Source: Macrostomum hystrix (Eukaryota; Platyhelminthes; Macrostomidae). From it: a DNA stretch of 64,000 nt. Positions within the stretch are counted from its first letter, which is position 1, and the number at the start of each line of letters is the position of its first letter. Shown in pieces: positions 1 through 25,231 of the stretch. Under the pieces are notes generated by a model. That model did not search any database. It had not been told where the DNA came from and was given only the letters and a program-made list of their open reading frames with translations. The stretch covers positions 2,085,501 through 2,149,500 of the forward strand of contig CATNEN010000034.1 in the NCBI GenBank assembly GCA_950097015.1, in the 5' to 3' direction. Made by a program: the position numbers and the translations under genes.

Positions 1-9
1 GTCTTCTTT

Positions 10-355
10 ATGAGCTATGCCTGCCATACGAGCTATGCCTCCTTCATGAGCTATGCCTCCTTCATGAGCTATGCCTGCCATATGAGCTATGCCTCCTTCA
101 TGAGCTATGCCTCCTTCATGAGCTATGCCTGCCATATGAGCTATGCCTCCGTCATGAGCTATGCCTCCTTCATGAGCTATGCCTGCCATATGAGCTATGC
201 CTCCTTCATGAGCTATGCCTGCCATATGAGCTATGCCTCCTTCATGAGCTATGCCTCCTTCGTCAACTATGTCTTCTTTATGAGCTATGCCTGCCATATG
301 AGCTATGCCTGCCATATGAGCTGCCTGCCATATGAGCTGCCTGCCATATGAGCTA
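10..355. repeat. 18-bp minisatellite
   Basis: Tandem units atgagctatgcctccttc and atgagctatgcctgccat alternate irregularly, about 19 copies, truncated by the left window edge. The unit length is a multiple of three and lacks stops, which explains the open frame MSYASF/MSYACH. I do not treat it as a gene. Confidence 0.95.
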
Positions 356-764
356 TCCTTCTTTATAAAATATGGCTCCAATCAGAGCTCCGGTAGTTCT
401 TGTTATAGGGTTTGCAATATTTTTGTTAGAGGGTAATTCTATTTTTTACAGTGCGAAGAAACGTTATTTGTCCGTTATTTAGCATGTACGTCGTACTTTT
501 CAGAAGTTTTTTCAGTTCGCGGAAAACTGGGCCAGTCATTTTCTGACTACTGCCAAAATAATGCCAAGACTGAAAGCATTCAATTGCGAGCTGGAAAGGA
601 GACGAGCTAGTCTATGAACCGGCCAAATATATTAAGCAATCGGTGGATCGGACTAAAAGTAGCAGGAGTTGCCAGTAATACCGAGAATTATCACGAAATC
701 AGCGAATCGTCGAAAATCAACGAAACACTTAGACATCGGCGAATCACGGAGAATTCAGCAAATC
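356..764. other. Non-coding spacer, no gene seen
   Basis: Mostly unique sequence. From about 680 it degrades into diverged words such as gcgaatcgtcgaaaatc, which look like mutated edge units of the following array. No ORF or RNA gene is supported. Confidence 0.5.
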
Positions 765-1400
765 TTTTAGATTTGGCGAATCATTGAGAATTTGGCGAAT
801 CATTGAGAATTTGCCGAATCATTGAGAATTTGGCGAATCATTGAGAATTTGCCGAATCATTGAGAATTTGCCGAATCATTGAGAATTTGCCGAATCATTG
901 AGAATTTGCCGAATCATTGAGAATTTGCCGAATCATTGAGAATTTGCCGAATCATTGAGAATTTGCCGAATCATTGAGAATTTGCCGAATCATTGAGAAT
1001 TTGCCGAATCATTGAGAATTTGCCGAATCATTGAGACTGGCAAATCATTGAGACTGGCGAATCATTTAGAATTTAGCGAATCATTGAGACTTTGACGAAT
1101 CATTGGGACTTTAGCGAATCATTGGGACTTTATCGAAACAAAATTTTGCCGAATCATTGAGAATTTGCCGAATCATTGAGACTGGCAAATCATTGAGACT
1201 GGCGAATCATTTAGAATTTAGCGAATCATTGAGACTTTGACGAATCATTGGGACTTTAGCGAATCATTGGGACTTTAACGAATCAAAATTTTGGCGAATC
1301 ATTGAGAATTTGGCGAAACAAGGAGAATCGGCGAATCAAAGAGAAATCGGCGAATCATTGAGACTTTGGCGAATCATTGAGAATTTGGCGAATCATTGAG
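765..1400. repeat. 19-bp minisatellite
   Basis: The core unit gaatcattgagaatttgcc is repeated about 30 times. Unit variants (gactttggc, gactggc, gggactttagc) recur in the same order near 1030-1135 and 1165-1280, so a multi-unit block has itself been duplicated. Confidence 0.95.
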
Positions 1401-2310
1401 AATAACCCGTGATAGAATCGTATGAGAATTTCATAAGGCCCATAGACCTTACTCAGAGCTGACTCATCGCGTGTCGGCGGCAGATAGAAAGAAACTCACG
1501 AATGTAATACACTTCCTCTTGACATATAAAGGGATTTTCTCTATCCTTAGAATTTCATTTTTTTGTATTGCGTAATCAGCTAAGCAGTCCTTCTCTGACA
1601 CAAGGAGAATGAGCCAGTACATCAGTCAATCATATAGTTGTCTTATAAAAGAATATTCATAGTTTCCCCCAATACTATTGGATTCTTATATCTTCCTATT
1701 GGCAATGAACGGATTAGATCTGTTATATTTTTATCACCAAAAAAGAAGCTAGCCCGGGTTGACATAGTGGCGGAGGCAATATAGTTTGGGTAGAGAAGAT
1801 AGGAGAGACTGGCAGATAGCATAGGTGGGCAGACTTGAAGATGTGTGAGTCGAGAAACGAAGGATAAAGTCGAAGCTGGCACAGTGCCATGCGAGAGAGT
1901 ACAGAGTAGACGGGCAGACTTGGGCACAGGGCGCCCAGGGCAGCGGCGGCGACGACGGCAGCGACGGCGGCAGCAGCAGCAGGAGGAGGAGGAGTAGGAG
2001 GAAAAGTGGAGAGATAGACAGGCAGTCAGGCAGACAGAGAAAGGAAAGTAGTGGCGAGTGTACACGCACAGTAGGAGATGGCGGCCCCTGGAGCTTCCCT
2101 TCTGCTAAGCCGGCCTTGAACTATCGGACAGTTGGCTAATTCTAAAAAATACGTTACGGTTGGCGGGGCTGCAAATAGGCCTTTAAAAAGCATGCCTCAT
2201 TTCGCTTGTAGGCCGAGTGCTTCCTTTTCAGCGTCATTTGCGGCGCGAATCTGGAGCGAGAAATTAGCTGGAATTGAACACTGACAACTGAGGATGGGCA
2301 GACAGCTAGA
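1401..2310. other. Spacer with GC-rich trinucleotide tract
   Basis: Mostly unique. Positions 1938-2000 are a GGC/GAC/AGC/AGG trinucleotide tract, open in several frames (Arg/Cys/Ser-rich on the minus strand). No initiation context, conserved domain or splice-consistent exon was recognised. Confidence 0.4.
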
Positions 2311-3290
2311 AAGTACATGAGGAGGAGTAGACAGTGAGAAATGTGGGGAGAAGTAGACAGTGAGAAATGTGGCGAGAAGTAGACAGTGAGAAATGTGCAG
2401 AGAAGTAGACAGAATTTGGAGAGAAGTAGACAGTGAAAAATGTGGGGAGAAGAAGACAGTGAGAAATGTGGCGAGAAGTAGACAGTGAGAAATGTGCAGA
2501 GAAGTAGACAGAATGTGGAGAGAAGTAGACAGTGAAAAATGTGGGGAGAAGAAGACAGTGAGAAATGTGGAGAGAAGTAGACAGTGAGAATGTGCAGAGA
2601 AGTAGACAGAATGTGGAGAGAAGTAGACAGTGAGAAATGTGGGGAGAAGTAGACAGTGAGAAATGTGGAGAGAAGTAGACAGTGAGAATGTGCAGAGAAG
2701 TAGACAGAATGTGGAGAGGTAGACAGTGAAAATGTGGGGAGAAGTAGACAGTGAGAAATGTGGAGAGAAGTAGACAGTGAGAATGTGCAGAGAAGTAGAC
2801 AGAATGTGGAGAGGTAGACAGTGAAAATGTGGGGAGAAGTAGACAGTGAGAAATGTGGAGAGAAGTAGACAGTGAGAATGTGGGGGAGAAGTAGACAGTG
2901 AGAAATGTGGAGAGAAGTAGACAGTGAGAATGTGGCGAGAAGTAGACAGTGAGAAATGTGGGGAGAAGTAGACAGTGAAAATTTGGGGAGAAGTAGACAG
3001 TAGAAGTAGTAGTAGAAGTAGTAGAGTAGAAGTACTAGTAGTAGAAGTAGTAGAAGTAGAAGTAGAAGTAGACAGTAGAAGTAGTAGTAGTAGAAGTAGT
3101 AGAAGTAGAAGTAGAAGTAGACAGTAGAAGTAGAGAATGTGCAGAGAAGTAGACAGTGAAAAATGTGGGGAGAAGTAGACAGTGAGAAATGTGGGGAGTA
3201 GTAGACAGTGAGAATGTGGGGAGAAGTAGACAGAATGTGGAGAGAAGTAGACAGTGAGAATGTGGGGAGAAGTAGAGAGTGAGAAAATGG
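2311..3290. repeat. About 25-bp minisatellite with AGTAGA microsatellite
   Basis: Units built on gaagtagacagtgagaaatg followed by tggg/tgcaga, about 38 copies with length variants. At 3001-3135 it collapses into a simple (agtaga/agtagt) tract, as if the agaagtaga part of the unit had expanded separately. Confidence 0.93.
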
Positions 3291-4080
3291 GAGACAGTTA
3301 TCATGACAGTGACAGACAATTGCGAATACATAGAATAATACTAGGGGAAATGATGCATTGTTGAAAAGGCGGACAGGTTGATACTAACAGGTAAAAAATG
3401 TATCAATATATTATATTGCTAGTCACGGGAGACTAAAGTGTAGAAAATAAGCGAGTCCAGTACAGTGGAAGACAGTAAGCCGAATTATTTGGATAGAGAA
3501 AGATAGGGATAGGGGTGGAGAAAGGTTTCTCAACAGTCTCCTCTACCCTGATCTAGGGAATCGGTTTGAATAGTTGTCTAAATGTATATACTCGCATATA
3601 CGCATATGGGCTAGCAGCTCAGAGCTCAGTTCCAGATCCACGCCAAGACCACAAGAGGGAGAATGAGTAGGAGGGGAAGCATATTGATTGATCCATTCAA
3701 TCGTCTGCATTCATGCAGTGCATTATGGCCCCCAAGCGGTTCCCTGTATCTGTTCTCCCTCTTTTCGCCCAATTTCCAACCAATACGAAGGAATGAGTGA
3801 GCCAGTGGCAGAGGTCCTATCTATATTTCACAGGAAATTGCAAGCAAAAAACCTACCAACCATATAACAGTTTAGATGAGCATATGCTCAAATAAGATGG
3901 AGAAGACTGTGGTCTGCCGCAGGGCGTTTAACCAATCATCTTGACAAACAGAGAACGAGAGGAGAAACAGATGAGCAGATTATTCTTTTTTATAACAAAA
4001 AACGACACTTAAGACAGGGAGTTAAGAGTGGACTATAAGGCTTGGGAATGGGGAAAAAAGACTGCGAACAAGGAGAAGTA
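3291..4080. other. Spacer, nothing recognised
   Basis: Unique sequence of mixed composition. I saw no convincing ORF, RNA gene or repeat in either strand. Confidence 0.4.
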
Positions 4081-6572
4081 GAGCGCTAATAGGGAGAAGT
4101 AGAGTGGAAATAGTGACAAGTAGAGTGCTAATAGTGAGAAGTACAGTGGTAATAGTGAGAAGTAGAGTGCTAATAGTGAGAAGTACAGTGGTAATAGTGA
4201 GAAGTAGAGTGGTAATAGTGAGAAGTAGAGTGGTAATAGTGAGAAGTACAGTGGTAATAGTGAGAAGTACAGTGGTAATAGTGAGAAGTAGAGTGGTAAT
4301 AGTGAGAAGTAGAGTGGTAATAGTGAGAAGTACAGTGGTAATAGTGAGAAGTAGAGTGGTAATAGTGAGAAGTAGAGTGGTAATAGTGAGAAGTAGAGTG
4401 GTAATAGTGAGAAGTACAGTGGTAATAGTGAGAAGTAGAGTGGTAATAGTGAGACGTAGAGTGGTAATAGTGAGAAGTAGAGTGGTAATAGTGAGAAGTA
4501 GAGCGCTAATAGTGAGAAGTAGAGTGGTAATAGTGAGAAGTAGAGTGGTAATAGTGAGAAGTACAGTGGTAATAGTGAGAAGTAGAGTGGTAATAGTGAG
4601 ACGTAGAGTGGTAATAGTGAGAAGTAGAGTGGTAATAGTGAGAAGTACAGTGGTAATAGTGAGAAGTAGAGTGGTAATAGTGAGAAGTAGAGTGGTAATA
4701 GTGAGAAGTACAGTGGTAATAGTGAGAAGTAGAGTGGTAATAGTGAGAAGTAGAGTGGTAATAGTGAGAAGTAGAGTGGTAATAGTGAGAAGTACAGTGG
4801 TAATAGTGAGAAGTAGAGTGGTAATAGTGAGAAGTAGAGTGGTAATAGTGAGAAGTACAGTGGTAATAGTGAGAAGTACAGTGGTAATAGTGAGAAGTAG
4901 AGTGGTAATAGTGAGAAGTAGAGTGGTAATAGTGAGAAGTACAGTGGTAATAGTGAGAAGTAGAGTGGTAATAGTGAGAAGTAGAGTGGTAATAGTGAGA
5001 AGTAGAGTGGTAATAGTGAGAAGTACAGTGGTAATAGTGAGAAGTAGAGTGGTAATAGTGAGACGTAGAGTGGTAATAGTTAGAAGTAGAGTGGTAATAG
5101 TGAGAAGTACAGTGGTAATAGTGAGACGTAGAGTGGTAATAGTGAGAAGTAGAGCGCTAATAGTGAGAAGTAGAGTGGTAATAGTGAGAAGTACAGTGGT
5201 AATAGTGAGAAGTAGAGTGGTAATAGTGAGAAGTAGAGTGGTAATAGTGAGACGTAGAGTGGTAATGGTGAGAAGTAGAGTGGTAATAGTGAGAAGTACA
5301 GTGGTAATAGTGAGACGTAGAGTGGTAATAGTGAGAAGTAGAGCGCTAATAGTGAGAAGTAGAGTGGTAATAGTGAGAAGTACAGTGGTAATAGTGAGAA
5401 GTAGAGTGGTAATAGTGAGAAGTAGAGTGGTAATAGTGAGAAGTAGAGTGGTAATAGTGAGAAGTACAGTGGTAATAGTGAGAAGTACAGTGGTAATAGT
5501 GAGAAGTAGAGTGGTAATAGTGAGAAGTAGAGTGGTAATAGTGAGAAGTACAGTGGTAATAGTGAGAAGTAGAGTGGTAATAGTGAGAAGTAGAGTGGTA
5601 ATAGTGAGAAGTAGAGTGGTAATAGTGAGAAGTACAGTGGTAATAGTGAGAAGTAGAGTGGTAATAGTGAGACGTAGAGTGGTAATAGTGAGAAGTAGAG
5701 CGCTAATAGTGAGAAGTAGAGTGGTAATAGTGAGAAGTACAGTGGTAATAGTGAGAAGTACAGTGGTAATAGTGAGAAGTACAGTGGTAATAGTGAGAAG
5801 TAGAGTGGTAATAGTGAGAAGTAGAGTGGTAATAGTGAGAAGTACAGTGGTAATAGTGAGAAGTACAGTGGTAATAGTGAGAAGTAGAGTGGTAATAGTG
5901 AGAAGTAGAGTGGTAATAGTGAGAAGTACAGTGGTAATAGTGAGAAGTAGAGTGGTAATAGTGAGAAGTAGAGTGGTAATAGTGAGAAGTAGAGTGGTAA
6001 TAGTGAGAAGTACAGTGGTAATAGTGAGAAGTAGAGTGGTAATAGTGAGACGTAGAGTGGTAATAGTGAGAAGTAGAGTGGTAATAGTGAGAAGTACAGT
6101 GGTAATAGTGAGACGTAGAGTGGTAATAGTGAGAAGTAGAGCGCTAATAGTGAGAAGTAGAGTGGTAATAGTGAGAAGTACAGTGGTAATAGTGAGAAGT
6201 AGAGTGGTAATAGTGAGAAGTAGAGTGGTAATAGTGAGACGTAGAGTGGTAATGGTGAGAAGTAGAGTGGTAATAGTGAGAAGTACAGTGGTAATAGTGA
6301 GACGTAGAGTGGTAATAGTGAGAAGTAGAGCGCTAATAGTGAGAAGTAGAGTGGTAATAGTGAGAAGTACAGTGGTAATAGTGAGAAGTAGAGTGGTAAT
6401 AGTGAGAAGTAGAGTGGTAATAGTGAGAAGTACAGTGGTAATGGTGAGAAGTAGAGTGGTAATAGTGAGAAGTAAAGTGGTAATAGTGAGAAGTACAGTG
6501 GTAATAGTGAAAAGTAGAATGGTAATGGTGAGAAGTAGAGTGGTAATAGTGAGAAGTAGAGTGGTAATATGT
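4081..6572. repeat. 21-bp minisatellite, 2.5 kb
   Basis: The unit is taatagtgagaagtagagtg plus one g (21 bp), about 118 copies. Variants (gtacagtgg, gacgtagag, gagcgctaa) form recurring patterns, so higher-order blocks exist. The unit is a multiple of three and stop-free in frames of both strands, giving open frames of more than 800 codons in both directions (VVIVRSR on plus, LLLTITT on minus). These are read-through of the repeat; no splice or start evidence supports a protein. Confidence 0.96.
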
Positions 6573-6934
6573 AATAAGTAAAGACACACGATAGGAATAA
6601 GTAGAAAAGCAGAGAGAATTTGCACGCAGACATTTAGAAAGAAGAAAGCGGATAGGCAGGCAAATGGGTTGGATCAGTGTAGCCCTGAGGAAAGATTGGC
6701 ATGAAACTGGGTCATGTAGTCTATTTTGAATTCTGGCCAAAATACTGTTTTAAAACTGTCTCAGACAGTCCGCGAGCTCTACATTACTAATAATACTGGT
6801 CGCCAAAGTCAAGCCAAGAAAAAACCTTAGACAAAGTGACTTGCAATGCTAGAACACATTAATTCTATAGAGTGATATATTTAACTATGTTTAACTTTAG
6901 GCTTTAAACTACGTATTTTGCAAGTGCAAAAGTT
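6573..6934. other. Spacer, nothing recognised
   Basis: Unique AT-leaning sequence between two arrays. I looked here on the minus strand for the continuation of the RhoGAP domain and found none. Confidence 0.4.
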
Positions 6935-7590
6935 CCATTCAGGAGTCCCATGTCTCATTAGAGAGTCCCGAGTCTCATTAGAGAGTCCCCAGTCTCATTA
7001 GAGTCCCCAGTCTCATTAGAGTCCCGAGTCTCATTAGAGTCCCCAGTCTCATTAGAGTCCCCAGTCTCATTAGAGTCCCGAGTCTCATTAGAGAGTCCCG
7101 AGTCTCATTAGAGTCCCCAGTCTCATTAGAGAGTGCACAGTCTCATTAGAGAGTGCACAGTCTCATTAGAGAGTGCACAGTCTCATTAGAGAGTGCACAG
7201 TCTCATTAGAGAGTGCACAGTCTCATTAGAGTCCCCAGTCTCATTAGAGAGTGCACAGTCTCATTAGAGAGTCCGAAGTCTCATTAGAGAGTCCCCAGTC
7301 TCATTAGAGAGTCTCCAGTCTCATTAGAGAGTCTCCAGTCTCATTAGAGAGTCTCCAGTCTCATTAGAGAGTCTCCAGTCTCATTAGAGAGTGCACAGTC
7401 TCATTAGAGAGTCCCCAGTCTCGTTCAGTAGTGCCCAGTGTCATTCGGGAGTGCCTAGTGTCATCCAGGAGTGCCCAGTCTCATTCAGTAGTGCCCAGTG
7501 TCATTCGGGAGTGCCCAGTGTCATTCGGGAGTGCCTAGTGTCATCCAGGAGTGCCCAGTGTCATTCGGGAGTGTCGAATGGGGAGGGGTT
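6935..7590. repeat. 17-20-bp minisatellite next to RhoGAP exon
   Basis: The first part uses gtctcattagagagtcccca and gtgcacagtctcattagaga units, with 17-bp versions lacking one aga. From about 7420 the unit shifts to gtgcccagtgtcattcggga. It ends about 25 bp from the RhoGAP exon's splice donor, so it fills the 5' end of that intron. Confidence 0.93.
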
Positions 7591-7616
7591 GAATAAGCAC
7601 CTTAACCAGGACTCAC

Positions 7617-8164
7617 TCTCTCATGGCTCGCAATCGTGCGGTCCGATCGGAGTGGTCCATGGCAGCCAGCAGGGCGACTTCGCCATCGCGCCCGAACAGT
7701 CCGTCAGGAATGGCCAAGAGGAACTTCTTGGCCACATTGGCGGCTGTCCAATAGTTGTAGTCTCGCCAGTCCACCGGACGACCTTCGCCAAGGCAGCGAA
7801 TGATTCGCTTCATATCGCTAGGATTTCCCGGACGTCTAAATAGGTCGTTAACAGCGACACCATCGCGAGCCACGTGTACCAGAAGGTCGCGTAGCGGCGA
7901 CGGCAGGGTGCCGCCGCTAATCCGACAGACTTCAGTGAGCGGCACGCCAAACTTTAATCTACTGGGCGGCTGGCTGTGCCGAGTCTGCTGGCCAGCGGCC
8001 TCTGGCGAGGAGGAGATCGATCCACCGGCGTCACCTCCGCTGCCGCCGCCGTCGACTCCGCCACCGAGGCCGCCGCCTCCGCCGCCGCCAACGCCCACGC
8101 CGCCACCGCCGCCGCCAGGTCGGCGAGCGCGAACGCAGGCGAACAAAGACCTGACTAGAGACAT
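7617..8164 (-). CDS. RhoGAP-domain protein, N-terminal exon (partial)
   Basis: The translation begins MSLVRSLFACVRARR and runs through a glycine-rich stretch (residues 16-48, from GGC/GGT codons). At residues 69-160 it shows the first half of a Rho GTPase-activating domain: FGVPLTEVC, a PLRDLL helix, DLFRRPGN with the likely arginine finger at R110, and FLLAIPDGLFG. Such domains accelerate GTP hydrolysis on Rho-family GTPases. The pattern most resembles the ARHGAP20/TAGAP-type group, but I cannot place it exactly. The exon ends at a consensus donor (GA|gtgagt, phase 2) at 7617. No following exon is recognisable at lower coordinates, so the gene is incomplete in the window. The start is uncertain: the ATG overlaps a good acceptor-like tctctag, so the first exon may lie upstream, and the Gly-rich part could be partly non-coding, with an alternative acceptor near residue 68. 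Confidence 0.7.
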
Positions 8165-8384
8165 AAAACAAGGTTTTGCTTACAGTATCAAGCACTCAGT
8201 TTGCTTGCAAAACAACTAGTCTTCTTCGAGACAATTTGGTTGGTTGAAGTCGAAGCGACCAGCTGGTTACAGACCCGGGGAGAACAGGCAGCCCGACCTG
8301 GCCGCCACCCCAGTGGGCCGCTACTGCTCAAGTCTCCACCGCGGACCAGTCAGTCAACTGCGGGCGACGCGGAATCTGCCTGGC

Positions 8385-8398
8385 GTTGCTATGGCAAC
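8385..8398. promoter_or_regulatory. RFX X-box palindrome
   Basis: The sequence gttgctatggcaac fits the RFX transcription-factor X-box consensus GTHNYY-AT-RRNAAC at every position. It lies about 220 bp upstream of the candidate RhoGAP ATG, within a GC-richer stretch (8240-8440) that contrasts with the AT-rich DNA beyond it. X-boxes near starts are typical of ciliary and some neuronal genes in animals. The promoter role is inferred. Confidence 0.5.
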
Positions 8399-8449
8399 TG
8401 TTAATCTGGGGTTGTCAACTGCTGCAGCTGCAAATGCCAAGGGGTGAAG

Positions 8450-10655
8450 GGAATAAAATGGTTTCAATGAATGGATGTACAGTTATTAAACTTCTAAAAT
8501 CTATGTATGTAAAGGCCTGTCTAAATCTAAGTGCCACAACAAAGATTGTTCGGTGGGAAAACTTTTCTTGATTTTACATTTTGCTTAATGGAACTTCATA
8601 AGTAAAAAATAGCTTGATCAAATCATGATCAAAACATGATCATGATAGTCGATTTGATCTCAATAGTAAAACTTTTTTGTACTTATTGCATTTTACATTT
8701 TTTACTTTAAAATGTTCATTTAAAGGTAATAAGTATATAAAATTATGTCTAATTGCACCCCCTAGCTTGGGTGATGAATAATAAATAATATGGCTATTGT
8801 TATGGTAAATGTCTAATTTAAATCATATGTAGTGACATAAAATAAATAGTCTAGCCTCATTTTAATATACTTGCAATAAATTAACATAGCTAGCTATATT
8901 CAAAACACAAGAAAATTGCTTTGCTCACTGTATCTTATATTGCTATTCATATATTATATTACTATTGATAATAAGCTATACAATACAGATATTTAATGTT
9001 TTACAAACAAAACAAAGCATATTTAGCATAGATACAGATATGTAGGTAATTTAAAGGATTAGCTTATTTTGCGAAAATAATATAAACAGAAAAAAATTTG
9101 CACTTAGTACACATGACAAGCTTGTTTAAAACAGGTTTTTGTTGCTAATCATTATCGCTTGGATTAGGTCCTATCTATTCTTAGTTTTAAAAGGTGTTTG
9201 GAAAGAACACACTCTGTGGTAATAAGAAACCTTTTTTGAAGAGTGACGAACGCTAATTCATATATAACTCATAATTATATAAATTAAACACGCTGCCAAT
9301 GTAGAATGGAATTCGAGGAGTTCTTAGTGTCAATTGAAATTATATAACTAATAATTAATTGAAACCTTCAATAGAAGGTAAGACATGCTACATTTGAAGG
9401 TCCATCGGATGTAATATATATTATTCGAGATTTATAACTATAGATGAAATAGTAAAAAAAGAAATTAGAGAACAAAGCTTTTTTGTGTCATGGTAATGGT
9501 AGTCAGTGTCTCTCTGTGTAATACGGTCACTACTGCATTTATCTTAACAATAATGAATTCTAAAATGGTGCGTTCTTACAAAGTGTTAATTTTAAATCCA
9601 GATTTCAATGCATAATATGTTTTACCTAACATAAGCACAAAAAGCCGAGTAAGTATTCAGTATTATTTAAAGAGATGCTATTAAATTTCTTAAGCAAAGA
9701 CTGACTTAAAAAATTGTTATAATATTACACCACGATAATCGAAAGTGAGAAAGACATGACGGTTATCGCTGGCGTTCGTCAATTAAATTCCACCTTTTCT
9801 TTTTTCTTTGATGTTTACACATAATATTAACGAGTATTTAACAGTTAATAATATTGTTAATGAGATATTTAACTATTTTATTTACTACGAAACTCCCAAA
9901 CATGCCCAGTGATTTGCTCAAAACTATAACGAATATAATTAAATCGAAACAAATCAATCATGGCACTTGCAAACTGAAAACATTCTTTATGTTGATCCGA
10001 AAGGCAAAAATGAAAATAATTAAAGTCTCGAGGAAATAAAAAGACACGTAGCTGGGATTACAAAAAGGCAAATGAGTTATAGTGCCTGACTCGAGAATAA
10101 ATTGCTTCGATGTTAATGTAGCAATCGCAACAAAGTGTATATTGATTGCAGCGGAAAAGGAAGAAATTCTTACATTGAGTAGCCCGCAATAGAGAAATCA
10201 AATAAAGACATGAAAAAAATTCGGAAGTGATAGAGAAAATACTCCTGCAGTGGCAAATCAAATTTTAGAACACGATTGTCAAAAAAGTATAATATCAATC
10301 GGGTTTCGCTTGTGCCACAAGGAAAAATTCGACATTATAACGAAAAAAAATTGTCACATTCCTTTTTAAATCCTAAGGTCGTAACTAATCCTAAATCCTA
10401 AATCCTAAATCCTAAAATTCTTGTCACTGCCTTTGAAGACTTGATCGATAATTCAATTAGGAAGCAAGTGCATGAAGCCAAAGCAAAAAGACAAAAGCTC
10501 TACAAAAAGTCAAATGGGCTGAATAGATATAACAAATTGCGAATGTAAAATAATTAATGGACTATTTTGTTTTTACCATAATATTGGCATGACATAAGTA
10601 ATAAAAAAGCACACTTTGAGTTACATTTCAGATTAGCATTGCAGATTTTAAAAAA
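8450..10655. other. AT-rich intergenic region
   Basis: Low-GC unique sequence between the RhoGAP 5' flank and the ABCC stop codon. A short run of taaatcc repeats sits near 10380-10420. No ORF above background, no tRNA and no large array. It includes the ABCC 3' flank. Confidence 0.5.
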
Positions 10656-24738
<14,083 letters not shown>

Positions 24739-25231
24739 CGCTGTACGAATGGAGTAGAACGACTTTTTGAAGGCTGTTGGCCAAGACTTCTAACAGACAA
24801 GTTCTAGCAAAGCAATTAGATATTGAGCAACACAGGCTAGCTATATTGTGACAAAAACGTTGGTCATTCTCAGTGCTGCTTATCAGTTCAGGGCAAGAGA
24901 CTCAATGCGCGATCAGCGCCTACTGAAGGCTTTCTTATCGGCAATTTAAGGTTGGCGCGGGCAACAGTCAATCGAGTGAAGAATACTCGGCGCGTTCTCT
25001 CGACAAAATCTATGCTTACGCAATGGACTTTGTGCGACTCAGTGCGATCGCTCGCAAGTTTGACCTTCTTTGAAACCCCATCTAATGCAATGGGGTATCA
25101 AGTCAATGATATTTATTCTCCTAATTGAACTTCAATTTCAATCATTAAGTACACCCAAAAACTTTCTAATAGTCCAGAAGAGAACGCTTTTTAAGATTTC
25201 TGTAACTTTTCATTTAGCTTCAACAGGAAAA
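24739..25231. other. ABCC 5' flank / probable promoter region
   Basis: Unique sequence upstream of the ABCC start codon. No TATA box, X-box or other motif that I would trust. The 5' UTR length is unknown. Confidence 0.35.

Noticed and set aside
4022-6740. Long ORFs of up to 867 codons on both strands
   Set aside because: They are in-frame read-through of the 21-bp array; no start context, domain or splice evidence.
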